A DNA stretch of 64,000 nt from UBA1672 sp033851915 (GCA_033851915.1 JAWSVM010000007.1:186001-250000); one strand, 5' to 3'. Counted from the first letter of the stretch, positions 25,723 through 35,412 are shown. Notes: a model not told the origin generated them from the letters alone. A program made the numbers and translations.

Positions 25723-27750
25723 ATGGTTGGAAATACTGCTGTGAGTGATAAAAAATCGAAAGACACAAAGGCTGCTAAGCCGATGACAAAAGCGGCGATG
25801 GCGCGCGTTGTCAAAAAATTGTTCGGTGAAGGTAAAGAAAAAGGTGCAATTACCTTTGATGCGTTCAATAAAGCGTTGCCTGCCGAGGCTGTAACACCTG
25901 AACAAATCGAAGATGCGATGGCGGCTTTGTCTGATGGCGGCATTAAGCTGGTTGAGAAGATGGAAGATGCTCCGGCTGATGCAGAGAAAAAATCTGACTC
26001 GGACAGTGATGACGAATACGAATCAGGCGGTAACATCGCAGATGATGATACTGGCCGTACGGATGACCCTGTTCGCATGTACTTGCGTGAAATGGGCGCA
26101 GTTGAGTTGCTTTCACGTGAAGGCGAGATTGCAATTGCAAAACGTATAGAAGCCGGACGCGGTATGATGATTGGTGGGATGTGTGAAAGCCCGCTGGCCA
26201 TTGAGTCGTTGATTGCTTGGTATAAATCGCTTCAAGAGGGTGATATTTTGCTGCGTGAGGTTATTGACCTTGATGCGACATATAAAGGGCCGGAAGTTGA
26301 TGCAACGGCAGAAGGTTTGGCTAAGGCTGCTGAAGCGGCTCTTGCTGCGAAGAAAATTGAAGATGCTAAGAATAAAGACGGCGAAGGTGCAGAAAAGAAA
26401 GATGGCGAAGATGCAGAGAAATCTGATGCAGCCACTACTGATGGTGAGTCTACTGACGACGACGAGGATGAAGATGAAGGTAATGTTTCTCTTTCTGTAA
26501 TGGAAGAAGAGCTATCTCCACAAGTTTTTGAAATATTCGGGAATATCCAAAAAACCTATAAGAAAATGCAAAAGGTTCAGCAAGAGCGTCTTGGCGCGTT
26601 GCAAAAAGGTGAAGAGCCTGAGGCCGCTGCAAATAAGAAGTACGATAAACTTAAAGACGAGATGATTGCTTTGATGAATGAAGTGCATTTGAATAATGCA
26701 CGGATTGAGCAATTGATTGACCGCCTCTATAGCATGAACCGTGAGTTGGTCAGTACTGAAGGTAAAATTATGCGCCTTGCTGTTGAATGTAAGGTGAAGC
26801 GTGAGGACTTCCTTAAAGAACATTATGGTTTTGAGCTTGACCCTGCATGGCTTGAGCGTGTTGGCAAGTTAAAGGGTAAAGGTTGGGCTGCCTTTACTGA
26901 GAAGCATGGCGAGCAAGTTCAAAAGATGCGCGATCATATTGCGATGATTTCCGAAGAAGCCATGTTGCCGATTGGTGAATGGCGTCGTATTGTCGGCACC
27001 GTTCAAAAAGGTGAAAAAGAAGCAGCGCGCGCGAAGAAGGAAATGGTTGAGGCGAATTTACGTCTGGTTATTTCGATTGCGAAGAAATACACAAATCGTG
27101 GTCTTCAATTCCTTGATTTGATTCAAGAGGGTAATATCGGTTTGATGAAAGCCGTTGATAAATTTGAATATCGTCGTGGTTATAAATTCTCGACTTATGC
27201 GACATGGTGGATTAGGCAGGCTATTACGCGTTCAATCGCGGATCAGGCGCGCACAATTCGTATTCCTGTGCATATGATTGAAACAATCAATAAGCTTGTG
27301 CGCACATCACGTCAGATGATGCATGAAATTGGCCGCGAGCCAACACCGGAAGAGTTGGCTGAACGCTTACATATGCCATTGGATAAAGTCCGCAAGGTTC
27401 TGAAAATCGCAAAAGAGCCGGTTTCCCTTGAAACACCAATTGGAGATGAAGAAGATTCATCGCTGGGTGATTTCATCGAAGATACAAATGCTATTTTGCC
27501 GGTTGATAGTGCCATTCACTCGAATTTACGTGAAACAACAACGCGTGTGCTTGCATCGCTTACCCCACGTGAAGAACGTGTTCTTCGTATGCGCTTTGGT
27601 ATTGGTATGAATACTGACCATACTTTGGAAGAGGTCGGACAGCAGTTCCACGTGACGCGTGAACGTATTCGTCAGATCGAAGCCAAAGCTCTGCGTAAAT
27701 TGAAGCATCCAAGCCGTAGCCGTAAATTGCGCAGCTTCTTGGATACTTAA
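25723..27750 (+). CDS. rpoD: RNA polymerase primary sigma factor
   Basis: Housekeeping sigma-70 factor. The 675 residues run from region 1.1 (about 20-90), through region 1.2 (DPVRMYLREMGAVELLSREGE), a long non-conserved insert, region 2 (NLRLVISIAKKYTNRGLQFLDLIQEGN, then GYKFSTYATWWIRQAI), region 3 and region 4 (EERVLRMRFGIG and TRERIRQIEAKALRKL). The insert includes a strongly acidic, low-complexity stretch near residues 205-260. ATG 25723 is assumed; GTG 25741 is an alternative. A 107-base AT-rich gap after dnaG probably holds an additional promoter. Confidence 0.97.
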   Translation: MVGNTAVSDKKSKDTKAAKPMTKAAMARVVKKLFGEGKEKGAITFDAFNKALPAEAVTPEQIEDAMAALSDGGIKLVEKMEDAPADAEKKSDSDSDDEYESGGNIADDDTGRTDDPVRMYLREMGAVELLSREGEIAIAKRIEAGRGMMIGGMCESPLAIESLIAWYKSLQEGDILLREVIDLDATYKGPEVDATAEGLAKAAEAALAAKKIEDAKNKDGEGAEKKDGEDAEKSDAATTDGESTDDDEDEDEGNVSLSVMEEELSPQVFEIFGNIQKTYKKMQKVQQERLGALQKGEEPEAAANKKYDKLKDEMIALMNEVHLNNARIEQLIDRLYSMNRELVSTEGKIMRLAVECKVKREDFLKEHYGFELDPAWLERVGKLKGKGWAAFTEKHGEQVQKMRDHIAMISEEAMLPIGEWRRIVGTVQKGEKEAARAKKEMVEANLRLVISIAKKYTNRGLQFLDLIQEGNIGLMKAVDKFEYRRGYKFSTYATWWIRQAITRSIADQARTIRIPVHMIETINKLVRTSRQMMHEIGREPTPEELAERLHMPLDKVRKVLKIAKEPVSLETPIGDEEDSSLGDFIEDTNAILPVDSAIHSNLRETTTRVLASLTPREERVLRMRFGIGMNTDHTLEEVGQQFHVTRERIRQIEAKALRKLKHPSRSRKLRSFLDT

Positions 27751-27776
27751 GAATTGTAGAACTATATTTTTCAGGG

Positions 27777-27798
27777 AGGAGCTTAATCAGGCTCCTTT
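27777..27798 (+). terminator. Possible terminator after rpoD
   Basis: Six-base stem (AGGAGC with GCTCCT) around an 8-base loop, followed by a modest T/C-rich tail. Moderate strength only. Confidence 0.55.
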
Positions 27799-27836
27799 CA
27801 TCTATTTCTATCAAATTTTATAAGGAGGATGTTCAA

Positions 27837-28457
27837 ATGAATATTGTTAAACTGACATTGTTATTGGTGTGTGCGTTGGTGACTTTTTCCGGTGTCTCTG
27901 TGGCGGCAAAACAGCAGCTTTTAAAGAGAAACGAAGTTGCGGCTTTTATTGGATCTCAAAAGGTGTTGCACTCTTTATCCGAGGAAATGAAAGCGGCTGG
28001 CGTTTCTTCATTCTTTAAGTACAATCCGAAATTAATCGCGAAGGAAAATATGCCAATATTGGTTGAGAATATTCGCATTATGCAGAAAGACACACCAGCC
28101 TATTATGATAGGCTTACGGCAATTGTTACTGGTTATTCATATAGTGAAACTGTGGGTGACACCCCTGTTTACCGTTTTAGCAGTGCTGAGGATTGGGCAA
28201 CGATTGGTGATCGGGTTTTGTTTGCGCATTTTACTGGAAATTCGTCGGCAACGCGGACAGGGTATGATGATATTAGAGCAGCGATACCGCCGGAGCTATT
28301 GAAAATGCTTAAGCCTGAAGCGAGAGCAAAGATTGAAGCAAATTTGGGTCTGTTGAGCTCTGCACAGAATGTTCCGGAAGCTGATAAACAACTTGTTGCA
28401 ACTTTTGAAGTAGAACTTAAACAAGTGCTATATGAAATAAGCTTTGCTACCCCGTGA
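27837..28457 (+). CDS. Secreted hypothetical protein
   Basis: A 206-residue protein with a clear Sec signal peptide (basic start, hydrophobic core LTLLLVCALVTFSGVSVA, probable cleavage after VAA). The mature part is soluble, mixed helix and sheet, with no motif I know; the tail is helical. A textbook AAGGAGG site lies 8 bases before ATG 27837, so it is probably well expressed. It stands between rpoD and glnII, same strand, with its own gap on both sides. Likely periplasmic; function unknown. Confidence 0.75.
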   Translation: MNIVKLTLLLVCALVTFSGVSVAAKQQLLKRNEVAAFIGSQKVLHSLSEEMKAAGVSSFFKYNPKLIAKENMPILVENIRIMQKDTPAYYDRLTAIVTGYSYSETVGDTPVYRFSSAEDWATIGDRVLFAHFTGNSSATRTGYDDIRAAIPPELLKMLKPEARAKIEANLGLLSSAQNVPEADKQLVATFEVELKQVLYEISFATP

Positions 28458-28565
28458 GATACGTTAGGGTTCATTGTACTTTTGAATTCTCTTAAAAGTT
28501 GATTTCTTGCATTAAATGTGTGACGCTCCGCGGTATAAAAATAATATCGAACAATGGAGAGTTTA

Positions 28566-29678
28566 ATGTCTAATTTTACTTTAGCTGAATATATATGGCT
28601 GGATGGCGCCGTACCTACACGGAAATTGCGTTCAAAAGCGCGTGTCGTGGATCTGGGATCAAAGCCATCTATTGAGGATTTCCCTGAGTGGAGCTTTGAC
28701 GGATCATCAACATTACAAGCAGAGGGCAACAATTCTGATTGTATCCTGAAGCCTGTGTATTTTGTGACTGACCCAATTCGTGGCGAAGGCAATTATCTTG
28801 TTATGAGCGAAGTTTATAATCCTGATGGTACGCCACATGTCTCTAACTCGCGCGCGCAATTACGCGCTGTACTTGATGCAGGTGCGGCAGAGCAAGACCC
28901 ATGGTGTGGTTTTGAACAGGAATATACATTGTTTAAAGGGCGTCAGCCTCTTGGTTGGCCTGAGCAAGGTTTTCCAGGTCCTCAAGGCCCATATTATTGT
29001 GGCGTTGGCGCAGATGAAGCTTATGGTCGTGACATTGTAGAAGAGCATGCGCAGGCATGTCTTGATATTGGTCTTCTATTCTATGGTATCAATGCGGAAG
29101 TTATGCCCGGACAATGGGAATTCCAAATTGGTTATCGTGGTGGAACTGAAGACGCTGGTGCAATGAAAGCATCTGATGATGTTTGGATTGCACGTTGGTT
29201 GCTATACCGTATTGCTGAAGATTATGGTGTAACAGTTTCTATACATAACAAGCCTATTTTAGGTGATTGGAATGGTGCAGGAATGCACACAAACTTCTCG
29301 ACAAATGATACGCGCGATAAGGCAAAGGGCCAAGAGGCTATTGATGCTGCAGTGAAAGCGTTGAGTGAAAAGCATCAGCAGCATATTAAGCTGTATGGTC
29401 ATGCTTTGGATCGTCGTTTGACGGGTGCGCATGAAACATGTGATATCAATACTTTCAGAGCTGGAACAGCGGATCGCGGATGTTCTATTCGTATTCCACA
29501 ATTGGTTGCTCAACAGGGTTATGGTTATCTTGAAGATCGTCGCCCGGGTGCAAACTCTGATCCATATCTTGTTTCTGCACGTTTGTGTACGACAATTTGT
29601 GGTGTTGACGAGTCTGTGATGACATTTACATCATGGCCACGTGAAGAAGCAGAGAAGATTGCTGTTGCTGCGGAATAA
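28566..29678 (+). CDS. glnII: Glutamine synthetase, type II (eukaryote-like)
   Basis: Joins ammonia to glutamate with ATP. The 370 residues and the motif set match GSII rather than the 470-residue GSI: IWLDGAVPTRKLRSKARVV, EWSFDGSSTLQAEGNNSD, FEQEYTLFKGRQPLGWP, GPYYCGVGADEAYGRDIVEEH, EVMPGQWEFQIG and HNKPILGDWNGAGMHTNFS. ATG 28566 has GGAG 6 bases upstream; the in-frame ATG at 28554 is less likely. GSII occurs in some Alphaproteobacteria (for example Rhizobium) beside a GSI. Whether a GSI exists elsewhere cannot be seen here. No regulator gene such as glnB is adjacent. Confidence 0.94.
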   Translation: MSNFTLAEYIWLDGAVPTRKLRSKARVVDLGSKPSIEDFPEWSFDGSSTLQAEGNNSDCILKPVYFVTDPIRGEGNYLVMSEVYNPDGTPHVSNSRAQLRAVLDAGAAEQDPWCGFEQEYTLFKGRQPLGWPEQGFPGPQGPYYCGVGADEAYGRDIVEEHAQACLDIGLLFYGINAEVMPGQWEFQIGYRGGTEDAGAMKASDDVWIARWLLYRIAEDYGVTVSIHNKPILGDWNGAGMHTNFSTNDTRDKAKGQEAIDAAVKALSEKHQQHIKLYGHALDRRLTGAHETCDINTFRAGTADRGCSIRIPQLVAQQGYGYLEDRRPGANSDPYLVSARLCTTICGVDESVMTFTSWPREEAEKIAVAAE

Positions 29679-29700
29679 TATCGCACAATAATTATTATAG

Positions 29701-29730
29701 AAGGCGAGCGAGTTATGTTCGCCTTTTTTA
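29701..29730 (+). terminator. Rho-independent terminator after glnII
   Basis: Seven-base stem (AAGGCGA with TCGCCTT) around an 11-base loop, followed by a run of Ts. Separates glnII from the pilus locus. Confidence 0.85.
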
Positions 29731-29871
29731 TTGCTTAAAGCTGGTTTTACATGAAATGTTAACCTTTTCCTGATAAAAAGGGGCAATGGCTTTCTTGGCT
29801 ATGTTTCTACACTGCGTATTTTTGATAAATTAGAGTTATAAAAGCACAGAACTAAAGGTGTAGCGATCGAT

Positions 29872-31827
29872 ATGGATGATATTGAACTTGTAGTAACGAT
29901 GGATGACGATGACAGCCCGGTTGTGAAGCCGAGCGTTAATAGTGACGTCGAAGACATAGAATTTATTATTGATGAGGCGGGTATTGAAGACCTTGAAGCT
30001 GTTTCTGTTGAAATTGTTGAAGAAAATGTAAGTATTGTCGAGGATAATGTAAGTCCGGTTGCTGATACAGGCACGGCATTACAGACGGTTGCTGGCGGGC
30101 TGCAAACTACACAAGATGATGCACAAGATGATCAGGATGCCGGAAGAGGCCGTATGGGGGAACGTATGGTTTCCATGGGGCTTATTACCGAAGATCAGTT
30201 GAATGTTGCTTTACAGGAAAAGAAAATATCCGGCAAAATGCTTGGAGAAATTCTAGTTTCCCTTGGTTTTATTGAAGAAGATGCATTGACGGTTTTCCTT
30301 GCGGAAACGTCAGGTTTTGGTGTCTTTGACCCTCGCAATACGATTGTTGATGGCGATGCTCTGGCTTTACTGGATAAAAATATAGCGGTGCAGCACCAAG
30401 TGTTGCCTATTTTACTGGATGAAGAGGACGGCGAAGTCCATGTGGCGATGTCTGACCCTTATGATGTCGTTGCCTTAGACACATTACGCCGATATTTGCC
30501 TAAGGGCATTCAAATCAAGCCTATGGTTACAACGTCGGCGATTTTGTCGGAGGCTATCGATGCGGCCTATGGTTATGCGAGTTCTATTAAAGGTATCCTT
30601 GATGAATTGGAAGAGGGGGGAGAACAACAAGATGTTGCGTCTCTGGATGAGAGTGAAGCGTTCACGCATCCGATTGTACGTCTTGTTAATGCACTTGTTT
30701 TTGACGCGGTTAAGCTTGGCGCGTCTGACTTGCATTTTGAGCCGGAAGATAACTTTGTTCGCTTAAGATACCGTTTGGATGGTGTCTTGTTTACCGCACA
30801 AATCTTGCATAAACAGCATTGGAGCGGGATATCTCAGCGTTTGAAAATTATGTCTGAAATGAATATTGCGGATAAATTAACGCCGCAAGATGGGCGTTTT
30901 AATATGAATATCGGAGGACGTGAGGCAGATTTTCGCGTGTCTTCTTTGCCAACGGTTCACGGTGAGAATATTGTGTTGCGGGTTCTTGATAAGAGCTCAA
31001 GCATTATGCCGCTGAGCGATCTGGGCTTCAGTGAAGAAAATATGGCTAAGATAGACCATGCAAATTCAAAGCCCGAGGGGATTATCATTGTAACCGGACC
31101 AACAGGAAGTGGTAAAACGACGTCTCTTTATTCTATGTTGAATGAAATTAATGATGTTGAGGTTAATATCCAGACATTGGAAGATCCTGTGGAATATACA
31201 TTGCCGATGATCCGTCAAACACATGTTCGTGAAGGAATTTTGGAGTTTGCGGATGGTATTAAAGCCTTACTTCGTCAAGACCCCGATATTATCTTTATTG
31301 GTGAGGTTCGTGATAAAACCACAGCAGAGATGGCGTTGAAAGCCGCGATGACAGGACACCAAGTTTATACGTCATTACATACAAATGATTCTTTTGGTGC
31401 AATTCCGCGTTTGCTTGATCTTGGCATGAAGCCCGGAATGCTTGCCGGTGCGATTACCGCTGTCTTTGCACAGCGTCTTGCGCGGCGTCTATGTAAGAGT
31501 TGTAAAATTGAATATACTGCGGATGCGCATGAATGCGAAATTTTGGGTGTTGATGTTGCGGATGCTCCCAAGATTTATAAAGCGCCAGCAGAAGGCTGTA
31601 GTGCTTGTATGAATAAGGGCTATAAAGGGCGTGTCGCAGTTGTTGAAATTCTATTATTTGATGAAGATTTGGACGAAATTGTTGCCAAAAATGAATCAAA
31701 AGCAGAATTAAAAGCACTTGCTTTAAAAAAGGGCTTCAAAAGTTTGCGCGACGATGGCATTCTAAAAGTGTTGGAAGGGATTACCGATTTTGCTGCCTTG
31801 GCAAAGGTTGTTGATCTCAGAGTATAA
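29872..31827 (+). CDS. pilB: Type IV pilus extension ATPase (PilB/MshE-like)
   Basis: Hexameric ATPase that powers pilin polymerisation. The 651 residues begin with an acidic low-complexity stretch (about 1-90), then an MshEN-like domain near 93-150 with the paired RMGERMVSMGLIT and LGEILVSLGF motifs; in MshE this type of domain binds cyclic di-GMP. The core has Walker A GPTGSGKTTS near residue 408, the Asp box, Walker B DPDIIFIGEVRD near 469, and four cysteines in two CxxC pairs (CKSC near 541, CSAC near 576) as in GspE/PilB. It opens the pilus locus after a 190-base gap. It could equally be called GspE; the retraction ATPases nearby favour a pilus. Confidence 0.92.
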   Translation: MDDIELVVTMDDDDSPVVKPSVNSDVEDIEFIIDEAGIEDLEAVSVEIVEENVSIVEDNVSPVADTGTALQTVAGGLQTTQDDAQDDQDAGRGRMGERMVSMGLITEDQLNVALQEKKISGKMLGEILVSLGFIEEDALTVFLAETSGFGVFDPRNTIVDGDALALLDKNIAVQHQVLPILLDEEDGEVHVAMSDPYDVVALDTLRRYLPKGIQIKPMVTTSAILSEAIDAAYGYASSIKGILDELEEGGEQQDVASLDESEAFTHPIVRLVNALVFDAVKLGASDLHFEPEDNFVRLRYRLDGVLFTAQILHKQHWSGISQRLKIMSEMNIADKLTPQDGRFNMNIGGREADFRVSSLPTVHGENIVLRVLDKSSSIMPLSDLGFSEENMAKIDHANSKPEGIIIVTGPTGSGKTTSLYSMLNEINDVEVNIQTLEDPVEYTLPMIRQTHVREGILEFADGIKALLRQDPDIIFIGEVRDKTTAEMALKAAMTGHQVYTSLHTNDSFGAIPRLLDLGMKPGMLAGAITAVFAQRLARRLCKSCKIEYTADAHECEILGVDVADAPKIYKAPAEGCSACMNKGYKGRVAVVEILLFDEDLDEIVAKNESKAELKALALKKGFKSLRDDGILKVLEGITDFAALAKVVDLRV

Positions 31828-31878
31828 TTCCTTCGTCTTGGTTCTTTCTGACTAAACTTGATTTTTTAACTTAAAAAG

Positions 31879-33138
31879 GTGCAGAGCATCGAACGTTATA
31901 AGTACAGAGCTGTTAATGTCAGGGGTCGTCCGGTTCGGGGGACTTTATCTGCTGTTAATGAAGTGGATTTATATAATCAGCTTCAAACGGCAGGGCTTGA
32001 GCTTATTCAATGTTCTACCTTAAGCAAGAAAAAGACGTTTCTATCCGGTCTTGCGCGGAATAAAGTTTTGCTCAGAGATCTTATTCAATTTTTTATTCAT
32101 ATGGAGCAAATGCAAAGTGCGGGTGTGCCGTTGCTTGACGCTTTGTCTGATATTCGCGATGGCGCGGAAAATGACCAAATGCGCGATATGATGAGTGAAA
32201 TACATCGTGATGTCCGTGATGGTGCGTCTTTGTCTGAGGCTTTGGAAAAGCATCCGAAGGTTTTTAAACCACTTTATATTTCTCTTATTAAATCGGGGGA
32301 GGATACGGGGGATTTAACAGCCGTTTATCTTCAATTGGTGCGTTACTTAAAATGGGTTGACGCGATGCAGACAAAAGTCAAGAAAGCAACGCGTAGTCCT
32401 ATGATTACAGGGGCTGTTGTAATGGGCGTTGTTACTTTTATGATGAGCGTTGTTGTGCCGCAAATTGTCGGGTTTTTGAAATATCTTGACCTTGAATTAC
32501 CGTGGTTTTCAGTATGGCTGATTGCAACATCCAACTTTTTTGTGCAACCGCAGTTCCATATATTGGGTTTGCCGGTCTATGGTGCGATCATTGTGGTGCT
32601 TACACCTCTTATCCTCGCAGCTACATTTATTATGCTGAGGAAATCATCTGATGCCGTTGCATATAAAATTGATTCGCTGCTTCTTGTTGCTCCTATTGCT
32701 GGAAATCTGATTAGAAAGATAACAATTGCACGTTATTCACAGACTTTTGCATCGCTCTTTGCCAGCGGTATCGATGTGATCAGTGCGTTAAAATCAGCGC
32801 GAAAAACAGTCAGCAATCTTGCACTTATTGATGCGATGGAAGGGGTGGAGATATACGTCCAATCCGGCAGTCCGCTTTCCGATGCGTTGAATGCATCAGG
32901 TGAATTTCCAAGCATGGTTATACGTATGGTGAAGATCGGAGAGGAATCCGGTAATCTTGCTGTCGTGCTGGATCAGGTCTCGGAATTCTATACAAAAGAT
33001 GTCGATGAAGCGATTGATGCATTAATTGAGATGATTCAGCCGACATTAACCATTATACTTGCGTTGGTGATTGTCTGGATCGCTGCAGGGTCTTTAGGCC
33101 CTATCTATATGAACCTAGGTAATATGGTCGATTTTTAA
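31879..33138 (+). CDS. pilC: Inner-membrane platform protein (PilC/GspF family)
   Basis: Polytopic base of the pilus motor that couples the ATPase to pilin movement. The 419 residues contain two T2SSF domains. The first has LIQFFIHMEQMQSAGVPLLDALSDI and the second TFASLFASGIDVISALKSA, each followed by a KIGEESGNL- or KSGEDTGDL-type motif. Three membrane helices are evident near residues 175, 225 and 390. The N terminus (ERYKYRAVNVRGRPVRG) is typical. The start is GTG 31879; no ATG is suitable. Confidence 0.94.
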   Translation: MQSIERYKYRAVNVRGRPVRGTLSAVNEVDLYNQLQTAGLELIQCSTLSKKKTFLSGLARNKVLLRDLIQFFIHMEQMQSAGVPLLDALSDIRDGAENDQMRDMMSEIHRDVRDGASLSEALEKHPKVFKPLYISLIKSGEDTGDLTAVYLQLVRYLKWVDAMQTKVKKATRSPMITGAVVMGVVTFMMSVVVPQIVGFLKYLDLELPWFSVWLIATSNFFVQPQFHILGLPVYGAIIVVLTPLILAATFIMLRKSSDAVAYKIDSLLLVAPIAGNLIRKITIARYSQTFASLFASGIDVISALKSARKTVSNLALIDAMEGVEIYVQSGSPLSDALNASGEFPSMVIRMVKIGEESGNLAVVLDQVSEFYTKDVDEAIDALIEMIQPTLTIILALVIVWIAAGSLGPIYMNLGNMVDF

Positions 33139-33156
33139 TTTTTGAGTGTTTTTCAC

Positions 33157-34749
33157 ATGTCTTTATCTATTCTAGCACCGTCAAGAACTATCCTTATGAT
33201 TTCGGATGAGGCTCTCCTCATCTACAGTGTGGATTCTAAAGGCGTAAAATTTATCGAGGCCGTGCCATGGTCTGCCGATGATTTTGAGGATAGCGTATCT
33301 ATTATTATTTCTAAGGATTGCGGTGGGAAGCCGGTTCTAATCCTTAATGATATGGTTGAACAGCACTATAGAAAAGAAAAAGTGCCTCGTGTGAGTGCTT
33401 TGGATAAGCAAAGTATTGTTAAAAGAAAGCTGAAAGTCGCCTTCCCGAATTATCCTGTGCGTGCGGCGCTTCCTTTGAAGGAAAAAATCAAAAAAACGGA
33501 AAATTCATTAGGTGGGGATGTTTATATTTTTGCAGCCGTTCCGGCGAGTGATTCCTTCACAAAAACAATGAATGCCACGCGTTTGTCTTTGGCACCTGTG
33601 GCTGGTTTTTGTCTGCTGCCTGTTGAATCATCCGATATGATTAAGAAATTGTCGGATAAGCTCTCTCCAAAGGGGGAGGACAAGGCACAATGGACAATAT
33701 TTATGGGGCAGCACCAAAATGGGGGCTTACGTCAGATTGTTATCCGTAATGGTGAACTTGCTTTAACACGGATGACGCCGATTGCTGAAACGGATGATGA
33801 CCCTGTTTTGTGGGCAAAAGATGTCCATCAGGAATTTCAGGCAACGATGAGTTATCTATCACGTTTTGGTTTTGACCCATCTGATGGTTTGAATGTCATA
33901 TTGATATCCGAACCGGGGACTGGCGATATTGTCAGTGAGTTAATAGAGGCTCAGTGTAATTTCTTCTCTCTGACATCCGATGATGCTGCAGATTATTTGA
34001 AATTAAATTTGGGGCCCGGAAACACGGCCTATCATGCGACTGCAATGCATTTGGCATGGATCGGCCGTAAAAGCCGCTTCATCTTGCCGATGAAGGCAAA
34101 GCAGATTGATCGCGTCTCTCAACCGCGGCAGATGGCGGCACTTGCCTCGTTCTTCCTTGTCTTTATGGGCGTGTTCTTAGGGTATCAACTTTTGAATAGT
34201 ATGCAGTCTCTCTCCGAAATAAAAACCGATATAGAGGATATCTCTCATCGTAAGGGGCAGTTGGATTTGCAATATAGCAAAGAGGTGAAACGTAAGACGG
34301 ATTTGGGCTATAATATTCAGCTCATACAAAGCTCCTTGGCTGTTTACGATGTGTTGGAGAAAAAGCAGATAGATATTCTACCGTTATTTTATAATATTGG
34401 TGTGGCTTTGGGGCGTAATATGCGTATAGATCGTTTTGATCTTAAGCGTGGAAAGCCTGGTTTGGCGCAAAAAATTCTGAGTGGTAATGCTGCAAAAGCG
34501 CCTTTATTTGTTGCAAGTATGCAGATGACTTTTCCAAGCACAACAAATGCAGAAAAAGGGAATGCGGAGATAAGGTCTCTGAGTGTACGTTTGCAGAAAG
34601 CCCTTTCTGATCATGATGTTAGTATTACAAAATTGCTTGAAGATTATGAATATAGTGAGGAAATCGTCGTTGAAACCGGCGATGCAAAGAAAAAATCTGT
34701 ATCACAGGATTATGTGGCAGAGATTAGTATTGAGGGGCCAGAGCAATGA
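33157..34749 (+). CDS. PilM-PilN-like fusion protein of the pilus alignment complex
   Basis: A 530-residue protein from ATG 33157 (an in-frame TTG at 33142 is possible). The first 310 residues look like a divergent actin-fold PilM/GspL cytoplasmic domain. A single membrane helix near residues 325-345 (ASFFLVFMGVFLGYQLL) follows, then a coiled coil and a periplasmic domain as in PilN. In most pilus systems PilM and PilN are separate and linked by the PilN N-terminal tail; here one chain seems to do both, as GspL does in type II secretion. It lies between platform and PilO-like genes, where pilMNO are expected. The assignment rests on context, topology and length, not on a strong motif. Confidence 0.75.
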   Translation: MSLSILAPSRTILMISDEALLIYSVDSKGVKFIEAVPWSADDFEDSVSIIISKDCGGKPVLILNDMVEQHYRKEKVPRVSALDKQSIVKRKLKVAFPNYPVRAALPLKEKIKKTENSLGGDVYIFAAVPASDSFTKTMNATRLSLAPVAGFCLLPVESSDMIKKLSDKLSPKGEDKAQWTIFMGQHQNGGLRQIVIRNGELALTRMTPIAETDDDPVLWAKDVHQEFQATMSYLSRFGFDPSDGLNVILISEPGTGDIVSELIEAQCNFFSLTSDDAADYLKLNLGPGNTAYHATAMHLAWIGRKSRFILPMKAKQIDRVSQPRQMAALASFFLVFMGVFLGYQLLNSMQSLSEIKTDIEDISHRKGQLDLQYSKEVKRKTDLGYNIQLIQSSLAVYDVLEKKQIDILPLFYNIGVALGRNMRIDRFDLKRGKPGLAQKILSGNAAKAPLFVASMQMTFPSTTNAEKGNAEIRSLSVRLQKALSDHDVSITKLLEDYEYSEEIVVETGDAKKKSVSQDYVAEISIEGPEQ

Positions 34750-35387
34750 TACAGGTCATCGGGATTAAGCGATTAATCATTTTATTGATACTTATAAGTG
34801 CGAATGCTGCTTTGGCTGCTGGGGTTTATTTATATGCCATGCCGGAAGAAGAGACATCGTCGCGGCGTCTGCGCGGTTTGCGATCACAAGTTAATTCTGT
34901 TCAATTAGATATTGACCGTATGCAAATTGAATTTGAGCAGCTGGATCAACAACAAGATCGTTTTGATGAGTTAAAGGCCAAAGGCTTATTCTCGGCGCAG
35001 GGACGAAGTGAAGCCAAAGCACTGTTGAGTGTTATTCAGGATAAATCCAGAGTGATATCGGCGGTCGTCAGTGTTAAGTCCGGTTTTGTTCAAGACGATG
35101 TGGAGGCGAAAAAAGCCAATCATAAAATATTGATGAGCCCGATCGAGATTAAACTTGAAGCGTTTGATGATGCGTCTGTTTATAGATATATAGAATTGGC
35201 AAAGCGTTCTTTTCCGGGGCACTTGTCTTTGGATGGAATAAAGATAAACCGTACACGGGATGTTAGTTCGCCTGTTTTACGTGCAATCGCATCAGGGACA
35301 AACCCTGTTTTGGTGAGTGCGGAAATTTTAATGTCGTGGCGTACGATTATTCCTGAATCTCAAGTCATAATGAAAAAGCCTAAATAG
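34746..35387 (+). CDS. PilO-like pilus alignment protein
   Basis: A 213-residue bitopic protein. An N-terminal helix (LIILLILISANAALAAGVYLY) is followed by a coiled coil rich in Gln, Asp and Glu (residues about 40-80) and a small periplasmic alpha/beta domain, the PilO/MshJ plan. It overlaps the previous gene by four bases (ATGA), a sign of coupled translation and complex formation. Sequence similarity is weak, as is usual for PilO. Confidence 0.72.
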   Translation: MIQVIGIKRLIILLILISANAALAAGVYLYAMPEEETSSRRLRGLRSQVNSVQLDIDRMQIEFEQLDQQQDRFDELKAKGLFSAQGRSEAKALLSVIQDKSRVISAVVSVKSGFVQDDVEAKKANHKILMSPIEIKLEAFDDASVYRYIELAKRSFPGHLSLDGIKINRTRDVSSPVLRAIASGTNPVLVSAEILMSWRTIIPESQVIMKKPK

Positions 35388-35412
35388 GGGTTGGATCAGT
35401 AAGGATATGATT

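Noticed and set aside
28169..28792. 207-codon minus-strand open frame
   Set aside because: It overlaps the secreted orphan and the start of glnII, both with strong ribosome-binding sites, and has no recognisable domain.
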